This document shows positions 23,427-32,596 of a stretch of 64,000 bases of DNA, one piece after another (the first letter of the stretch is position 1; each line of letters opens with the position of its first letter). A program made the translations under genes and the position numbers. This stretch comes from JABCPE02 sp963506915 (GTDB taxonomy: Bacteria; Bacteroidota; Bacteroidia; Flavobacteriales; Weeksellaceae). The stretch covers positions 62,001 through 126,000 of the forward strand of contig CAUORE010000001.1 in assembly GCA_963506915.1 (NCBI GenBank). Direction: 5' to 3'. The notes under the pieces are model-generated. The model ran no database searches. It was not told the origin of the DNA and was given only the letters and a program-made list of their open reading frames with translations.

Positions 23427-24941
23427 ATGAGTAAAATTCGCGTTCGTTTTGCACCGAGTCCTACGGGCCCTCTGCATCTTGGTGGAGTGAGAACAGCATT
23501 ATACAATTACCTTTTTGCTAAAAGCCAAGGAGGAGATTTTATTTTAAGAATAGAGGATACAGATACTGCCCGCTATGTAGAGGGAGCAGAAGACTACATC
23601 ATGGAGGCACTGGACTGGCTTGGAATACAGCCTGTGGAAAGCCCTAGAAAAGGAGGCTCTTATGCACCATACAGACAGTCTGAAAGGAGAGAAATCTATG
23701 ATAAATATACTGAGAAAATTCTAAAAACGGATTATGCTTATTTGGCGTTTGATACTCCAGAAGAACTTGATAAAATCAGACTGGAATACGAGGGCAAAGG
23801 AGAAGTTTTTTCTTATAATAATGTTACTAGAAACAGCCTGAGAAACAGCCTTGCACTTCCGAAAGATGAGGTGGAAAAGCTTTTGGCTGAAAAAGTTCCT
23901 TTCGTGGTTAGGTTTAAAATGCCAGAAAACCGAGTGATGGAGCTTAGTGATATTATCCGTGGGAATTTCAGCGTAAATACGGATACTTTGGATGATAAGG
24001 TTTTGGTGAAACAAGATGGAATGCCGACTTATCATTTCGCAAATATCATTGATGACCACGAGATGCGGATTACCAATGTAATCCGTGGAGAAGAGTGGCT
24101 GCCATCAATGGCTCTGCATGTATTGTTATACGAAGCTATGGGCTGGAAAGCACCAGAATTTGCGCACTTGCCACTGATACTAAAACCAGAAGGAAAAGGA
24201 AAACTCAGCAAAAGAGACGGTGATAAATTCGGGTTTCCTGTGTTTCCGTTGAATTTTACTGATAAAGAAACAGGTGCTGTATCCAAAGGATATCGTGAGG
24301 AAGGGTATTTCCCAGAAGCATTTGTGAATTTCTTGGCGCTTTTGGGCTGGTCGCCGTCTGATGATAAAGAAATCTTGTCATTAGAAGAAATGGTTCAAGA
24401 GTTTAATCTGCACAAAGTTCATAAATCTGGAGCAAGATTTAGCAAAGAAAAAGCAGAATGGTTTAACAGCCAGTATCTTAAAATGAAAACAGATGAAGAG
24501 CTGCTAGTTTTACTCAAAGAAATAGAAGCAGTGAAAAACTCTGGAGTCAGGGATGATAAGCTGATTACGATTATAGAGCTGATGAAAGAGAGAGCGGTTT
24601 TCGTGAAGGATATCTATGAACAGGGACAGTTTTTCTTCTCGGCGCCAGTGGAATATGATGAAAAAGCCATCAAAAAAGCGTGGGCAGATACCACAGGAGA
24701 ACTCCTTGCGGAGTTTGCACAGAAATTAGAAAATACAGATTTCCAATCAGAAATTCTCAAAAATCTTATTCATGATTTCGCAGCCGAAAAAGAATTAGGA
24801 ATGGGTAAAGTGATGATGCCACTGCGTTTGGCTTTGGTAGGCGAACTGAAAGGGCCAGATGTTCCTGATATTATGAATATTATAGGAAAAGAAAAAACGA
24901 TAGAACGAATCGAGAAATTGATAGAAACTCAAAAAAAATAA
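23427..24941 (+). CDS. gltX: Glutamyl-tRNA synthetase
   Basis: A 504-residue class I synthetase. The HIGH motif reads HLGG (residues 17-20, in APSPTGPLHLGG) and the KMSKS motif reads KLSKRDGD near residue 257. Anticodon-binding helices follow. The enzyme charges tRNA-Glu in the cytoplasm. The zinc-binding cysteines of some GluRS are absent, as in many bacteria. Preceded by its own promoter box and by a terminator, so transcribed independently. Confidence 0.96.
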   Translation: MSKIRVRFAPSPTGPLHLGGVRTALYNYLFAKSQGGDFILRIEDTDTARYVEGAEDYIMEALDWLGIQPVESPRKGGSYAPYRQSERREIYDKYTEKILKTDYAYLAFDTPEELDKIRLEYEGKGEVFSYNNVTRNSLRNSLALPKDEVEKLLAEKVPFVVRFKMPENRVMELSDIIRGNFSVNTDTLDDKVLVKQDGMPTYHFANIIDDHEMRITNVIRGEEWLPSMALHVLLYEAMGWKAPEFAHLPLILKPEGKGKLSKRDGDKFGFPVFPLNFTDKETGAVSKGYREEGYFPEAFVNFLALLGWSPSDDKEILSLEEMVQEFNLHKVHKSGARFSKEKAEWFNSQYLKMKTDEELLVLLKEIEAVKNSGVRDDKLITIIELMKERAVFVKDIYEQGQFFFSAPVEYDEKAIKKAWADTTGELLAEFAQKLENTDFQSEILKNLIHDFAAEKELGMGKVMMPLRLALVGELKGPDVPDIMNIIGKEKTIERIEKLIETQKK

Positions 24942-25007
24942 ATTAATATTTGATTTTTAAATTTATTAGTATTTTTGAAAACTCAAATATTATTCAAAAT
25001 TAGAAAT

Positions 25008-25964
25008 ATGGAATACTTGGATTTTGAACAACCGATAAAAGAGTTGATGGAACAATATGAAAAATGCGCTATTGTAGGCGAAGAGAGCGGCGTGGATGTT
25101 TCAGCAACTTGCAAACAGATAGAAGAAAAAATTAACAAGACTAAAAAGAAAATCTATGGCAACCTTACGCCATGGCAGAGAGTGCAGCTTTCCCGCCACC
25201 CAGACAGACCCTATACATTGGACTATATCCACGGAATAGCGGATGAGGGCAGCGTTGTCGAGCTTCATGGCGATAGATGTTTTGCGGATGACCCAGCGAT
25301 GATAGGAGCGATGATAAAAATAAATGGTCAAAGCGTGATGGTTATCGGGACACAAAAGGGAAGAACTACGAAGGAAAGACAATACAGAAGATTCGGGATG
25401 TCTAATCCTGATGGATATCGTAAGGCGCTGAGGCTGATGAAGCTGGCGGAGAAATTTAATATGCCTATCGTGACTTTGATAGACACTCCTGGTGCTTATC
25501 CAGGTCTTGAAGCAGAGGAAAGAGGGCAAGGTGAGGCTATTGCAAGAAATATTTTTGAGATGAGCCTTCTGAAAGTTCCTGTAATCGCTATTGTTATCGG
25601 TGAGGGAGCTAGTGGAGGAGCTCTGGGAATAGGTGTAGGGAACAAGGTTTACATGATGGAAAATACTTGGTATTCAGTGATTTCGCCAGAATCATGTTCT
25701 TCTATTCTTTGGAGAAGCTGGGAGTACAAAGAAACTGCTGCCGATACGCTGAAACTTACAGCACAAGACATGCTGAAAGAAAAGTTAATAGACGGCATCA
25801 TCACTGAACCGCTTGGAGGAGCTCACTACGACCCAACAGAAGCATTTGCTAATGTGAAAGACACAATTTTAAAGAATATAAAAGCATATAAAGGCTTTAC
25901 TGAAGATGAACTTGCTACACAAAGACAAGAAAAATTTGTAGCAATGGGACAATACAAAGGATAA
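25008..25964 (+). CDS. accA: Acetyl-CoA carboxylase carboxyltransferase subunit alpha
   Basis: 318 residues from the ATG giving MEYLDFEQPIKEL; an in-frame TTG at 24,975 would only add a non-conserved leader. Carboxyltransferase features are GDRCFADDPAMIG near residue 90, PGAYPGLEAEERGQGEAIA near 165-183, and the oxyanion region GEGASGGALGIGVG near 205-218. With AccD it moves the carboxyl group from biotin to acetyl-CoA, the first step of fatty-acid synthesis. Ends at a bidirectional terminator. Confidence 0.95.
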   Translation: MEYLDFEQPIKELMEQYEKCAIVGEESGVDVSATCKQIEEKINKTKKKIYGNLTPWQRVQLSRHPDRPYTLDYIHGIADEGSVVELHGDRCFADDPAMIGAMIKINGQSVMVIGTQKGRTTKERQYRRFGMSNPDGYRKALRLMKLAEKFNMPIVTLIDTPGAYPGLEAEERGQGEAIARNIFEMSLLKVPVIAIVIGEGASGGALGIGVGNKVYMMENTWYSVISPESCSSILWRSWEYKETAADTLKLTAQDMLKEKLIDGIITEPLGGAHYDPTEAFANVKDTILKNIKAYKGFTEDELATQRQEKFVAMGQYKG

Positions 25965-25973
25965 TCAAATAAA

Positions 25974-26001
25974 AAAAAGCTGGAAAATTTTCCAGCTTTT
26001 T
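25974..26001. terminator. Bidirectional terminator between accA and the secreted protein gene
   Basis: A perfect palindrome centred at 25,987/25,988, arm AAAAAGCTGGAAAA, with A-run and T-run on either side. It serves both convergent genes. Confidence 0.92.
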
Positions 26002-26005
26002 ATTT

Positions 26006-26518
26006 TTATCTTACGCCTAATGTTAGTTGATAATCAGCATTGATGGTTCTTGATTGTTGATATTTTCCTCCACATATTACGGAAGAAATAGTATATGAAC
26101 CTTTGTTTAAAGACATTCTTCCCGTAGAGTTTGCAGGAACACTCATATTATAGCTGCTTTTCCCTGTAAAATTTACTACAATAGGGCATTTTGATAGATT
26201 TTTGACAGTTACATATGCACTATTTCCTTTACTGCTTCCGTTGAGTATTCTAGTGGCTTCTTCAGCGGTTTCTTGGTGGCTTCTGTGGTTGCTTTGAGGC
26301 TGGTGAGAAGTCGAGGTGTGCGAGGAAGAACTGCTGACACTTAGACGGGCTAACTTCCTTTTGAATTCAGGAGTTTTAGGGTGAGTAGGATAGTTTACAA
26401 TGAAATTTGCAACTACCTTCGGGTCGTTGGATTTTTCTGTCTGTTCTACGGTATATTGGGACTGAGCGAACATACCTGCGGACATAAATCCAAAAAGAAG
26501 TAAAATGGTTTTTTTCAT
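26006..26518 (-). CDS. Secreted protein of unknown function (DUF6759-like)
   Basis: 170 residues from the ATG giving MKKTILLLFGFMSAG; the longer frame to 26,545 lacks support. The signal peptide ends after FAQ (about residue 18). The middle (residues 60-90) is Ser/His/Gln-rich linker, and the last 80 residues form a compact beta-rich domain (AYVTVKNLSKCPIVVNFTG) that resembles a domain common in Weeksellaceae exported proteins, tentatively DUF6759. Function unknown. Divergent from tsf with about 64 bases between. Confidence 0.75.
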   Translation of the reverse strand: MKKTILLLFGFMSAGMFAQSQYTVEQTEKSNDPKVVANFIVNYPTHPKTPEFKRKLARLSVSSSSSHTSTSHQPQSNHRSHQETAEEATRILNGSSKGNSAYVTVKNLSKCPIVVNFTGKSSYNMSVPANSTGRMSLNKGSYTISSVICGGKYQQSRTINADYQLTLGVR

Positions 26519-26533
26519 CTTTATAAAAATTTG

Positions 26534-26541
26534 TATCTTTG
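26534..26541 (+). promoter_or_regulatory. -7 promoter box of tsf
   Basis: TATCTTTG, an exact TAnnTTTG match, 41 bases before the tsf ATG. On the other strand TATTTTTG (complement 26,557-26,564) would serve the divergent secreted-protein gene. Confidence 0.5.
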
Positions 26542-26582
26542 CCAATTAATTAATTACAAAAATATAAAAAAATATTATAATT

Positions 26583-27551
26583 ATGTATACACCAGTAGCA
26601 GCAGATGTAGCTAAACTAAGAAACACAACAGGTGCAGGAATGATGGACTGCAAAAAGGCTTTGGTAGAAGCTGAAGGGGATTTTGAAAAAGCTATCGAAA
26701 TCCTTAGAAAAAAAGGACAAAAAATCGCAGCAAATAGAGCAGATAGAGAATCTACTGAAGGAGCTGTAATCGCAAGAGTAAACGAGGATAACACACTAGG
26801 TGCTATCATCTCTCTAAACTGCGAAACTGACTTCGTTGCTAAAAATGATGCTTTCGTAGAATTGGCTCACGAATTAGCAGAACAAGCAATGAACTATGCT
26901 TCTAAAGAAGAGTTCTTGGCTTCTGATTTCCACGGAATTACTGTTGCTGAAAAACTAATCGAGCAAACAGGAGTTATCGGAGAGAAAATAGAAATCGGTG
27001 CATTTGAAAGAATCGAAGGACCTTTCTTGGGAGCTTATATCCACGCAGGAAACAAAATCGCAGCTATCACAGCATTGTCTGCTAAAGTAGATGGAGCAGC
27101 AGAAGCAGCAAGAAACATCAGTATGCAGGTAGCATCTATGAGCCCAGAAGTTCTTTCTTACAAAGATTTCTCTCCTGAGTTCATAGCAGCAGAAACAGAT
27201 GCAAGAATCGCAGCTATCGAGAAAGATAACGAGGAGCTTGTAAGACTTGGAAAACCATTGAAAAATGTTCCTAAATATGTTTCTTATGCACAGTTGACAG
27301 AGCAAGTTCTAAAACAAGCAGAAGAAGATGCAAAAGCTGAATTGAAAGCTGAAGGTAAGCCAGAACAAATCTGGGATAAAATCTTACCTGGTAAAGTTCA
27401 GAGATTCATCAGTGATAACACTTCTCTAGACCAAGAAAAAGCATTGCTTGACCAAAACTACATCAAAGACGGAGACATGAAAGTTTCTCAATATGTGAAA
27501 TCTGTAAGCCCAGACCTTGAAGTAGTAAGATTTGTAAGAGTTTCTCTTTAA
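26583..27551 (+). CDS. tsf: Translation elongation factor Ts
   Basis: A 322-residue EF-Ts. The N-terminal UBA-like domain has TGAGMMDCKKALVEAEGD (residues 15-32), and the core has CETDFVAKND near residues 79-88, which contacts EF-Tu. It exchanges GDP for GTP on EF-Tu. Codon use is strongly biased, as expected for a highly expressed gene. Its usual upstream partner rpsB is not next to it here; a divergent secreted-protein gene occupies that place. Followed by a strong terminator. Confidence 0.96.
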   Translation: MYTPVAADVAKLRNTTGAGMMDCKKALVEAEGDFEKAIEILRKKGQKIAANRADRESTEGAVIARVNEDNTLGAIISLNCETDFVAKNDAFVELAHELAEQAMNYASKEEFLASDFHGITVAEKLIEQTGVIGEKIEIGAFERIEGPFLGAYIHAGNKIAAITALSAKVDGAAEAARNISMQVASMSPEVLSYKDFSPEFIAAETDARIAAIEKDNEELVRLGKPLKNVPKYVSYAQLTEQVLKQAEEDAKAELKAEGKPEQIWDKILPGKVQRFISDNTSLDQEKALLDQNYIKDGDMKVSQYVKSVSPDLEVVRFVRVSL

Positions 27552-27572
27552 TTAAAATTATAAATTTTACCC

Positions 27573-27612
27573 AATTCCTCTTAGCCGAAAAGCTGAGAGG
27601 AATTTTATTTTC
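27573..27612 (+). terminator. Terminator after tsf
   Basis: A 13-bp stem AATTCCTCTTAGC/GCTGAGAGGAATT (27,573-27,585 / 27,592-27,604, one G-T pair) with loop CGAAAA is followed by TTTATTTT. Confidence 0.92.
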
Positions 27613-27731
27613 TGAGTAGCATGTTTTTATAAAACTTAGTGATAAATATCAGTATTTTAAATAATCATTGTATGTTTTTTATTGTTAATTTTGCTAACAA
27701 AATATACTTTTTTAACACTAAATAGAAGAAA

Positions 27732-28475
27732 ATGAGCGAAATAAGTGAAATAATCAGAGATTACTGGACAGAGCGCTCCAAAACATATAGCGATTCCACA
27801 TTGCAGGAGCTTTATGGAGACAATGCCCAGAACTGGGAAAATATTCTCTATGGAGATATTGATAAGAACCAGAATTTGAAGATATTAGACATCGGAACAG
27901 GGCCAGGGATGTTTGCGGTGCTGCTGGGAAGAAATCCGAATTTCGAAGTGTCCGCAGTAGATTCGAGCAAAGGGATGATAGAACAGGCGACGCAGAATGC
28001 ACAGAAATTCGGAGCGAAGGTGAATTTCCAGCTGTTGGATGCACAACAGCTGCCTTTTGAGGATGATACTTTTGATGTCATTGTCACTAGAAATGTCACA
28101 TGGAATCTTCCTCACCCAAAAGATGCTTACAAAGAATGGAAAAGAGTACTGAAAAAGGGAGGAAAAATGATAAATTTTGATTCCAATTGGTATTCTTATC
28201 TTTTTGATGAAAATCTTCACAAATATCATGATGAACATCCAGACAAGAAACTCCAAGAAGTCCTGCCAGAAGGAATGGAAGCACGAATGGAGAACATCGC
28301 AAAAACGCTTCCTCTTTCCAAGGAGAGAAGGCCAGCGTGGGATGTTAATTGTCTTTTGGATTTAGGGTTTTCTAAAATGGCTTTTGATTATAATATCAAT
28401 GATGAGGTCTATGATAAGGAGCATCAGGAAATCAATGCTTACGCACCGATGTTTAGAATTATCGCAGTTAAATAA
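27732..28475 (+). CDS. Class I SAM-dependent methyltransferase
   Basis: 247 residues with SAM motif I DIGTGPGMFAVLL near residues 53-65, an acidic end of strand 2 (AVDSS), QLLDAQQLPFEDDTFDVI (motifs II/III) near 98-115, and VLKKGGKMINFD near 138-149. The fold is that of small-molecule methyltransferases of the UbiE/type 11 kind; the substrate is unknown. It sits 20 bases before the metal-chelate binding lipoprotein, a pairing seen with metallophore uptake genes, so a link to iron or cobalt handling is possible. Confidence 0.85.
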   Translation: MSEISEIIRDYWTERSKTYSDSTLQELYGDNAQNWENILYGDIDKNQNLKILDIGTGPGMFAVLLGRNPNFEVSAVDSSKGMIEQATQNAQKFGAKVNFQLLDAQQLPFEDDTFDVIVTRNVTWNLPHPKDAYKEWKRVLKKGGKMINFDSNWYSYLFDENLHKYHDEHPDKKLQEVLPEGMEARMENIAKTLPLSKERRPAWDVNCLLDLGFSKMAFDYNINDEVYDKEHQEINAYAPMFRIIAVK

Positions 28476-28495
28476 TGATAAATTAAATTTAAATT

Positions 28496-29491
28496 ATGCA
28501 TAAAATATTTTGTTCAGTTGCACTAGGAGCGCTTGTTTTGTCTTGCTCGGGGAAGAAAGAAACACGAGATAATAAGGCGCAAACTAACGCTCCTAAAATG
28601 GAGAAAGTAGAATATATCTATCACGATGGGACTAGGGATTTAAAAGTAACCATCACTACACCGCCACAGCGTGCGGCTCTTTTTACACCGCATATGACGG
28701 AGATGCTATTAGCATTAGGTCTAGGCGATAGAATAGTGGTGGGAACTACGGAAGGACCTGTTTCCAAGCAGTTTGAAAAGGAATATGAGAAAGTTCCAGA
28801 TGAATATAAATTCATAGGACATAGTTTCAAAATGACCAAAGAGGCATTCCTGCTTAGAGAGCCGGATTTTGTGTCTAGTGATGGAGACCTTAGCTCAGAA
28901 TCCACAGGTTCGCCAGAGGAACTTTTGGCTCAGGGAATAGCGCCATTTACGCCAAAAACCATCCAGACTCCAAATGCTACGATAGAAACTGTGTATGAAG
29001 ATTTCTATATGCTGGGAAAAATCTTTAATGTAAATGACAAAGCGAAGGAAGTAGTAGAGGGAATGAAATCCAAACTTGCTGAGGCTAAAAAAACATTCGT
29101 AGTTAAACCTGAAAACGAAAAGAAAAAAGTAATGATACTTTCTTCTATTAACAATGGGATTTGGGTTTTCTCTTCTTTGGCGGCGGATTTGGTTCGTCAG
29201 GCAGGTGGTGTCAATATTTATGAAGATGCAGGAACAGCGTATGAGTTCGTATCTTTTGAGAGTGTGGTGCATAGAAACCCAGATGTGATTTTCATCACGG
29301 ATACACAGTCTAGAAACATGACTCCCGAAGAAAAAGCAAACTTCATCAAAAATCACCCTATCTTGAAGGATATCAATGCAGTGAAGAATAATCAGATTTA
29401 TGAAGTGAATTTTGCAGATGTTTCGCCAGGGGTAAGAAATGTAGATTTTATCATTAGACTGAATAAAGTTCTTTACCAAGGAGGAAAATAG
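28496..29491 (+). CDS. Siderophore/cobalamin-type ABC substrate-binding lipoprotein
   Basis: A 331-residue class III binding protein. Lipobox LVLSC at residues 13-17 with C17 as the lipidated cysteine. Two lobes joined by a long helix (around residues 170-195); TPHMTEMLLALGLGDRIVVGT near residues 64-84 matches the BtuF/FhuD opening. It would bind a metal chelate at the outer face of the inner membrane and pass it to an ABC permease, which is not encoded nearby. Probably co-transcribed with the methyltransferase gene. Confidence 0.85.
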   Translation: MHKIFCSVALGALVLSCSGKKETRDNKAQTNAPKMEKVEYIYHDGTRDLKVTITTPPQRAALFTPHMTEMLLALGLGDRIVVGTTEGPVSKQFEKEYEKVPDEYKFIGHSFKMTKEAFLLREPDFVSSDGDLSSESTGSPEELLAQGIAPFTPKTIQTPNATIETVYEDFYMLGKIFNVNDKAKEVVEGMKSKLAEAKKTFVVKPENEKKKVMILSSINNGIWVFSSLAADLVRQAGGVNIYEDAGTAYEFVSFESVVHRNPDVIFITDTQSRNMTPEEKANFIKNHPILKDINAVKNNQIYEVNFADVSPGVRNVDFIIRLNKVLYQGGK

Positions 29492-29522
29492 AATATTGTT
29501 TGAGAATAGTTGTGTAAATTTC

Positions 29523-29573
29523 AATAATTTCGTTGAAAAATCGTGTTTTTATTGGTTTTTTAACGAAATTATT
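29523..29573. repeat. 12-bp inverted repeat upstream of the symporter gene
   Basis: AATAATTTCGTT (29,523-29,534) and AACGAAATTATT (29,562-29,573) are perfectly complementary with 27 bases between. It lies between the binding-protein stop and the symporter start. It could be an operator, a leader hairpin, or a weak terminator for the upstream pair (the loop has T-runs, the right side has none). Confidence 0.65.
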
Positions 29574-29604
29574 ACGATATTAGCAAGATAAAATTAATAC
29601 AACT

Positions 29605-31068
29605 ATGGAACAATTGGTAGAAAAGATAGCTGGGCTTATTTGGTCTGATATCTTTATTTTATTATGTGTTTTCACGGGAATTTATTTCTCCATTAGACTC
29701 GGTTTTCCTCAGTTTACCCAAGTAAGGGAAATGCTGAGGTTACTTTTTCAGGAGAAAGAGTCAGAGAAGGGATTGTCTTCTTTTCAGGCGTTTTCTTTGG
29801 CTATTTCGGGGCGTGTAGGAACGGGGAATATTGTGGGAGTTGCCACGGCGATAGCTATGGGAGGGCCGGGGTCTATATTTTGGATGTGGTTGATTGCGAT
29901 TTTGGGTTCCGCATCGGCATTTGTAGAATCTACTCTGGGACAGGTTTATAAAAGAGAAATAGACGGCGAATACCGCGGAGGGCCCGCCTATTACATAGAA
30001 AAAGGGCTAGGGATAAAGTGGTATGCTGTTCTTTTCGCTGTGATTGCGGTGGTGTGCTGTGGGTTTCTTTTACCAGGGGTTCAGAGCAATAGTATAGCAC
30101 AATCCATGAATAATGCCTTTGGGATAGTTACTCAGACGGATTATTTTATTCCTATGAATATCTTTGGGGTGATAGTTGTAGGGCTTTTAGTGGTGATAAT
30201 ATTTGGAGGGGTTAAGAGATTGGGGCATGCTTCGGAAACGATAGTTCCCATAATGGCGGGAGCTTATATTTTGGTGGGGCTGATAATCATTATTCTCAAT
30301 TTTCATAGAATTCCAGAAGTATTTTCTACAATTATTTCTTCGGCTTTTGGACAGGATGCTGTTTTTGGGGGGATTTTAGGAAGTGCTATTGCTTGGGGAG
30401 TGAAAAGGGGAATTTATTCCAATGAAGCAGGACAGGGGACAGGGCCTCACGCAGCGGCGGCGTCAGAGGTTATCCATCCAGCGGAGCAGGGGCTGGTGCA
30501 GGCGTTTTCTGTGTATATAGATACTCTTTTTGTTTGTACTACTACGGCGTTTATGATTTTGTTTACTAATCAATATCATGTGATGGATGAGCAGACTAAA
30601 ATGATGGTGGTGGAACATATAAAAGATGTGGACTATACAGGTTTTACGCAGGCTGCGATTTCTTCTCATTTTCCTTCTTTTGGGAATGAGTTCGTAGCGA
30701 TAGCACTCTTTTTCTTTGCTTTTACTACCATAATGGCTTATTATTACTATGCAGAAACAAATCTTACCTTTATTGTCTGTTCTAAATATCACCATTTGGC
30801 TATTTTTGTTTTAAGAATCGTTTTTCTCATAGGAGTGTATATGGGAAGTGTACGAGAAGCTAAAATGGCGTGGATAATAGCAGATGTAGGATCTGGACTG
30901 ATGGCATGGGTAAACATTATAGCGATTTTACTGCTGGGAAATACCGCACTGAAAGTATGGAAAGACTATAAAACTCAAAAGAAAAATGGAATACAAAAAC
31001 CAACTTTTGATATTAAAAAACTAAATATTAAAAATGCTGATTTTTGGGAGAAAAAACAAAATCCCTAA
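29605..31068 (+). CDS. Sodium:alanine symporter (AgcS family)
   Basis: 487 residues with about eleven hydrophobic helices. Family signatures: FQAFSLAISGRVGTGNIVGVATAI near residues 62-85, the block AWGVKRGIYSNEAGQGTGPHAAAA near 263-286, and a final soluble tail of about 40 residues. AgcS carriers import alanine or glycine with sodium. Transcribed alone; an inverted repeat lies upstream. Confidence 0.92.
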   Translation: MEQLVEKIAGLIWSDIFILLCVFTGIYFSIRLGFPQFTQVREMLRLLFQEKESEKGLSSFQAFSLAISGRVGTGNIVGVATAIAMGGPGSIFWMWLIAILGSASAFVESTLGQVYKREIDGEYRGGPAYYIEKGLGIKWYAVLFAVIAVVCCGFLLPGVQSNSIAQSMNNAFGIVTQTDYFIPMNIFGVIVVGLLVVIIFGGVKRLGHASETIVPIMAGAYILVGLIIIILNFHRIPEVFSTIISSAFGQDAVFGGILGSAIAWGVKRGIYSNEAGQGTGPHAAAASEVIHPAEQGLVQAFSVYIDTLFVCTTTAFMILFTNQYHVMDEQTKMMVVEHIKDVDYTGFTQAAISSHFPSFGNEFVAIALFFFAFTTIMAYYYYAETNLTFIVCSKYHHLAIFVLRIVFLIGVYMGSVREAKMAWIIADVGSGLMAWVNIIAILLLGNTALKVWKDYKTQKKNGIQKPTFDIKKLNIKNADFWEKKQNP

Positions 31069-31193
31069 AACTATGGTTTAGAGACTTTGACAGGTTATAA
31101 TATATGAATGGATTTTTACAATTAGTGTCTTTTGGTTAGAAATTGTTACAAAAAAGATTAGTTTTTTTTGTTTTGGTTATTTAATGCATTGAT

Positions 31194-31979
31194 TTATTGG
31201 TTATAATGTTTAGATATAATATATAAAACCCCAACACAAGCTCCTATTAAAAGTGAGATTAACAATAGTGAAATTATAAGAAATATAATATAGGCTGTTT
31301 GACCATACTTTTTAAATTTTTCATTGCAAAAATCACTTGCTTTTTGTAGGAAGTCAAGTTCTTTTTGGATTTTTAGGAAACTTCTATCATATTCAAAACC
31401 ATCTTCTTCATCTTTGATTTCAGCTACAATTTTAGAAATCTTCATGATGTGTTTTCCATAACTTTCATACATCCAGTATTTTCCTATAAAATATAGAATT
31501 ACGCAGAATGTTAAAAATAGTATAATAAAAAAAATAATATTAGATTCTTTGTTATGTAAATATAAAGTAGAATATAAACCTAACATAATGGGAACAAATA
31601 CAATATTAAAAGATTTATAAAGCTCTGAATTTAAAACCAATTCATACCTTAAATCCAAAATATTATGATAGGTATTAAGGTTTTTGGTATTCAGCTTTTT
31701 ATAAAAAATATAGAATTTCAGATAATAATATCCTATTATTGTAAGTGCTATAAATACTAATATAACAAGTAGATAGGTCTGCTCAGTATTCTTTCCCATT
31801 AAAGGCAGCATTATAGCCCATAAAGAAAAGGAAACAACACTTATCCAAAATTCTGTCCGCATATTCATCCGAATTATTTCCAGAGGCGTATGAATTTCTT
31901 TTTGTTTTTCCAAGGAAATTTCGGGAACGGATTCTATTTTTTCCTTATCCCACACTTGTTTTAAGTTTTCTAAATCCAT
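31194..31979 (-). CDS. Membrane protein paired with the sigma factor, putative anti-sigma factor
   Basis: A 261-residue protein with a short N-terminal cytosolic segment (MDLENLKQVWDKEK), two hydrophobic pairs (about residues 45-85 and 120-165), a charged region and a final helix at 230-258. The opening is typical of proteins encoded right after ECF sigma genes in Flavobacteriia. It starts 20 bases after the sigma factor stop. That it sequesters the sigma factor at the membrane is inferred from position; no known anti-sigma domain is visible. Confidence 0.65.
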   Translation of the reverse strand: MDLENLKQVWDKEKIESVPEISLEKQKEIHTPLEIIRMNMRTEFWISVVSFSLWAIMLPLMGKNTEQTYLLVILVFIALTIIGYYYLKFYIFYKKLNTKNLNTYHNILDLRYELVLNSELYKSFNIVFVPIMLGLYSTLYLHNKESNIIFFIILFLTFCVILYFIGKYWMYESYGKHIMKISKIVAEIKDEEDGFEYDRSFLKIQKELDFLQKASDFCNEKFKKYGQTAYIIFLIISLLLISLLIGACVGVLYIISKHYNQ

Positions 31980-31999
31980 CAGATTTTTTTATTAAATTT

Positions 32000-32509
32000 T
32001 TATGATTCTTTGTGTATCAATTCGTTTACTAAGTCGCTCAGTTTCTGTTTGGCTCGGTTTAGTTTTACACGGCAGTTTCCTTCCGTTATTCCCAGCTGTT
32101 CTGCCATTTCTTTCCCAGAATAGTCTTCTAAATAGTAGAATATCAGCGCTTTGTCTATCGGGCTCAGCAGGTGGATGGCATCATACATTATTTTTACTTT
32201 ATACTCTTCTTCGGAGGTTTCTTCATTTTTGATGTCAAAATTCTGAATTTCCTCTTCCCGAGAGATGAACCCTCTTTTCTTCTCAGATTTCAAGAAAACT
32301 ATCGCAGTATTCAGGGCTACACGATACATCCAAGTAGAAAATTTGCTTTTTTCCTCAAAACTTGGGTAGGCTTTCCACAGCTGATAAGTAATTTCTTGAA
32401 ACAAATCACTCTGGTCTTCTGGCTCGTCCATATACATTTTGGAGATTTTGAAAAGCACGCCTTTATGCTTTTCTATTCTCTCTAAAAATTCCAGCTCTAA
32501 TGAAGACAT
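32000..32509 (-). CDS. ECF-type RNA polymerase sigma factor
   Basis: 169 residues: region 2 at about 20-90 (DEPEDQSDLFQEITYQLWKAY, then FSTWMYRVALNTAI) and region 4 at about 110-165 (LSPIDKALIFYYLEDYSGKEMAEQLGITEGNCRVKLNRAKQKL, an HTH). No region 3, as in extracytoplasmic-function factors. It probably directs a small regulon; no matching promoter could be assigned. First gene of a two-gene unit with the membrane protein. Confidence 0.9.
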   Translation of the reverse strand: MSSLELEFLERIEKHKGVLFKISKMYMDEPEDQSDLFQEITYQLWKAYPSFEEKSKFSTWMYRVALNTAIVFLKSEKKRGFISREEEIQNFDIKNEETSEEEYKVKIMYDAIHLLSPIDKALIFYYLEDYSGKEMAEQLGITEGNCRVKLNRAKQKLSDLVNELIHKES

Positions 32510-32563
32510 TGATTGATTTTTATCTAATTAGTATTTAAAATAAAAATTTGTTACACATTTATT

Positions 32564-32596
32564 CGAAAAAATAAAACCACATTTTTTATGTGGTTT
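32564..32596 (-). terminator. Terminator overlapping the end of pncB
   Basis: AAACCACAT (32,574-32,582)/ATGTGGTTT (32,588-32,596) with a TTTTT loop and a T-rich run read leftward. The right arm touches the pncB stop codon. Confidence 0.8.

Noticed and set aside
28895..29524. A 209-residue minus-strand frame opposite the binding lipoprotein
   Set aside because: Shadow of a well supported gene, with composition typical of antisense reading in AT-rich DNA.
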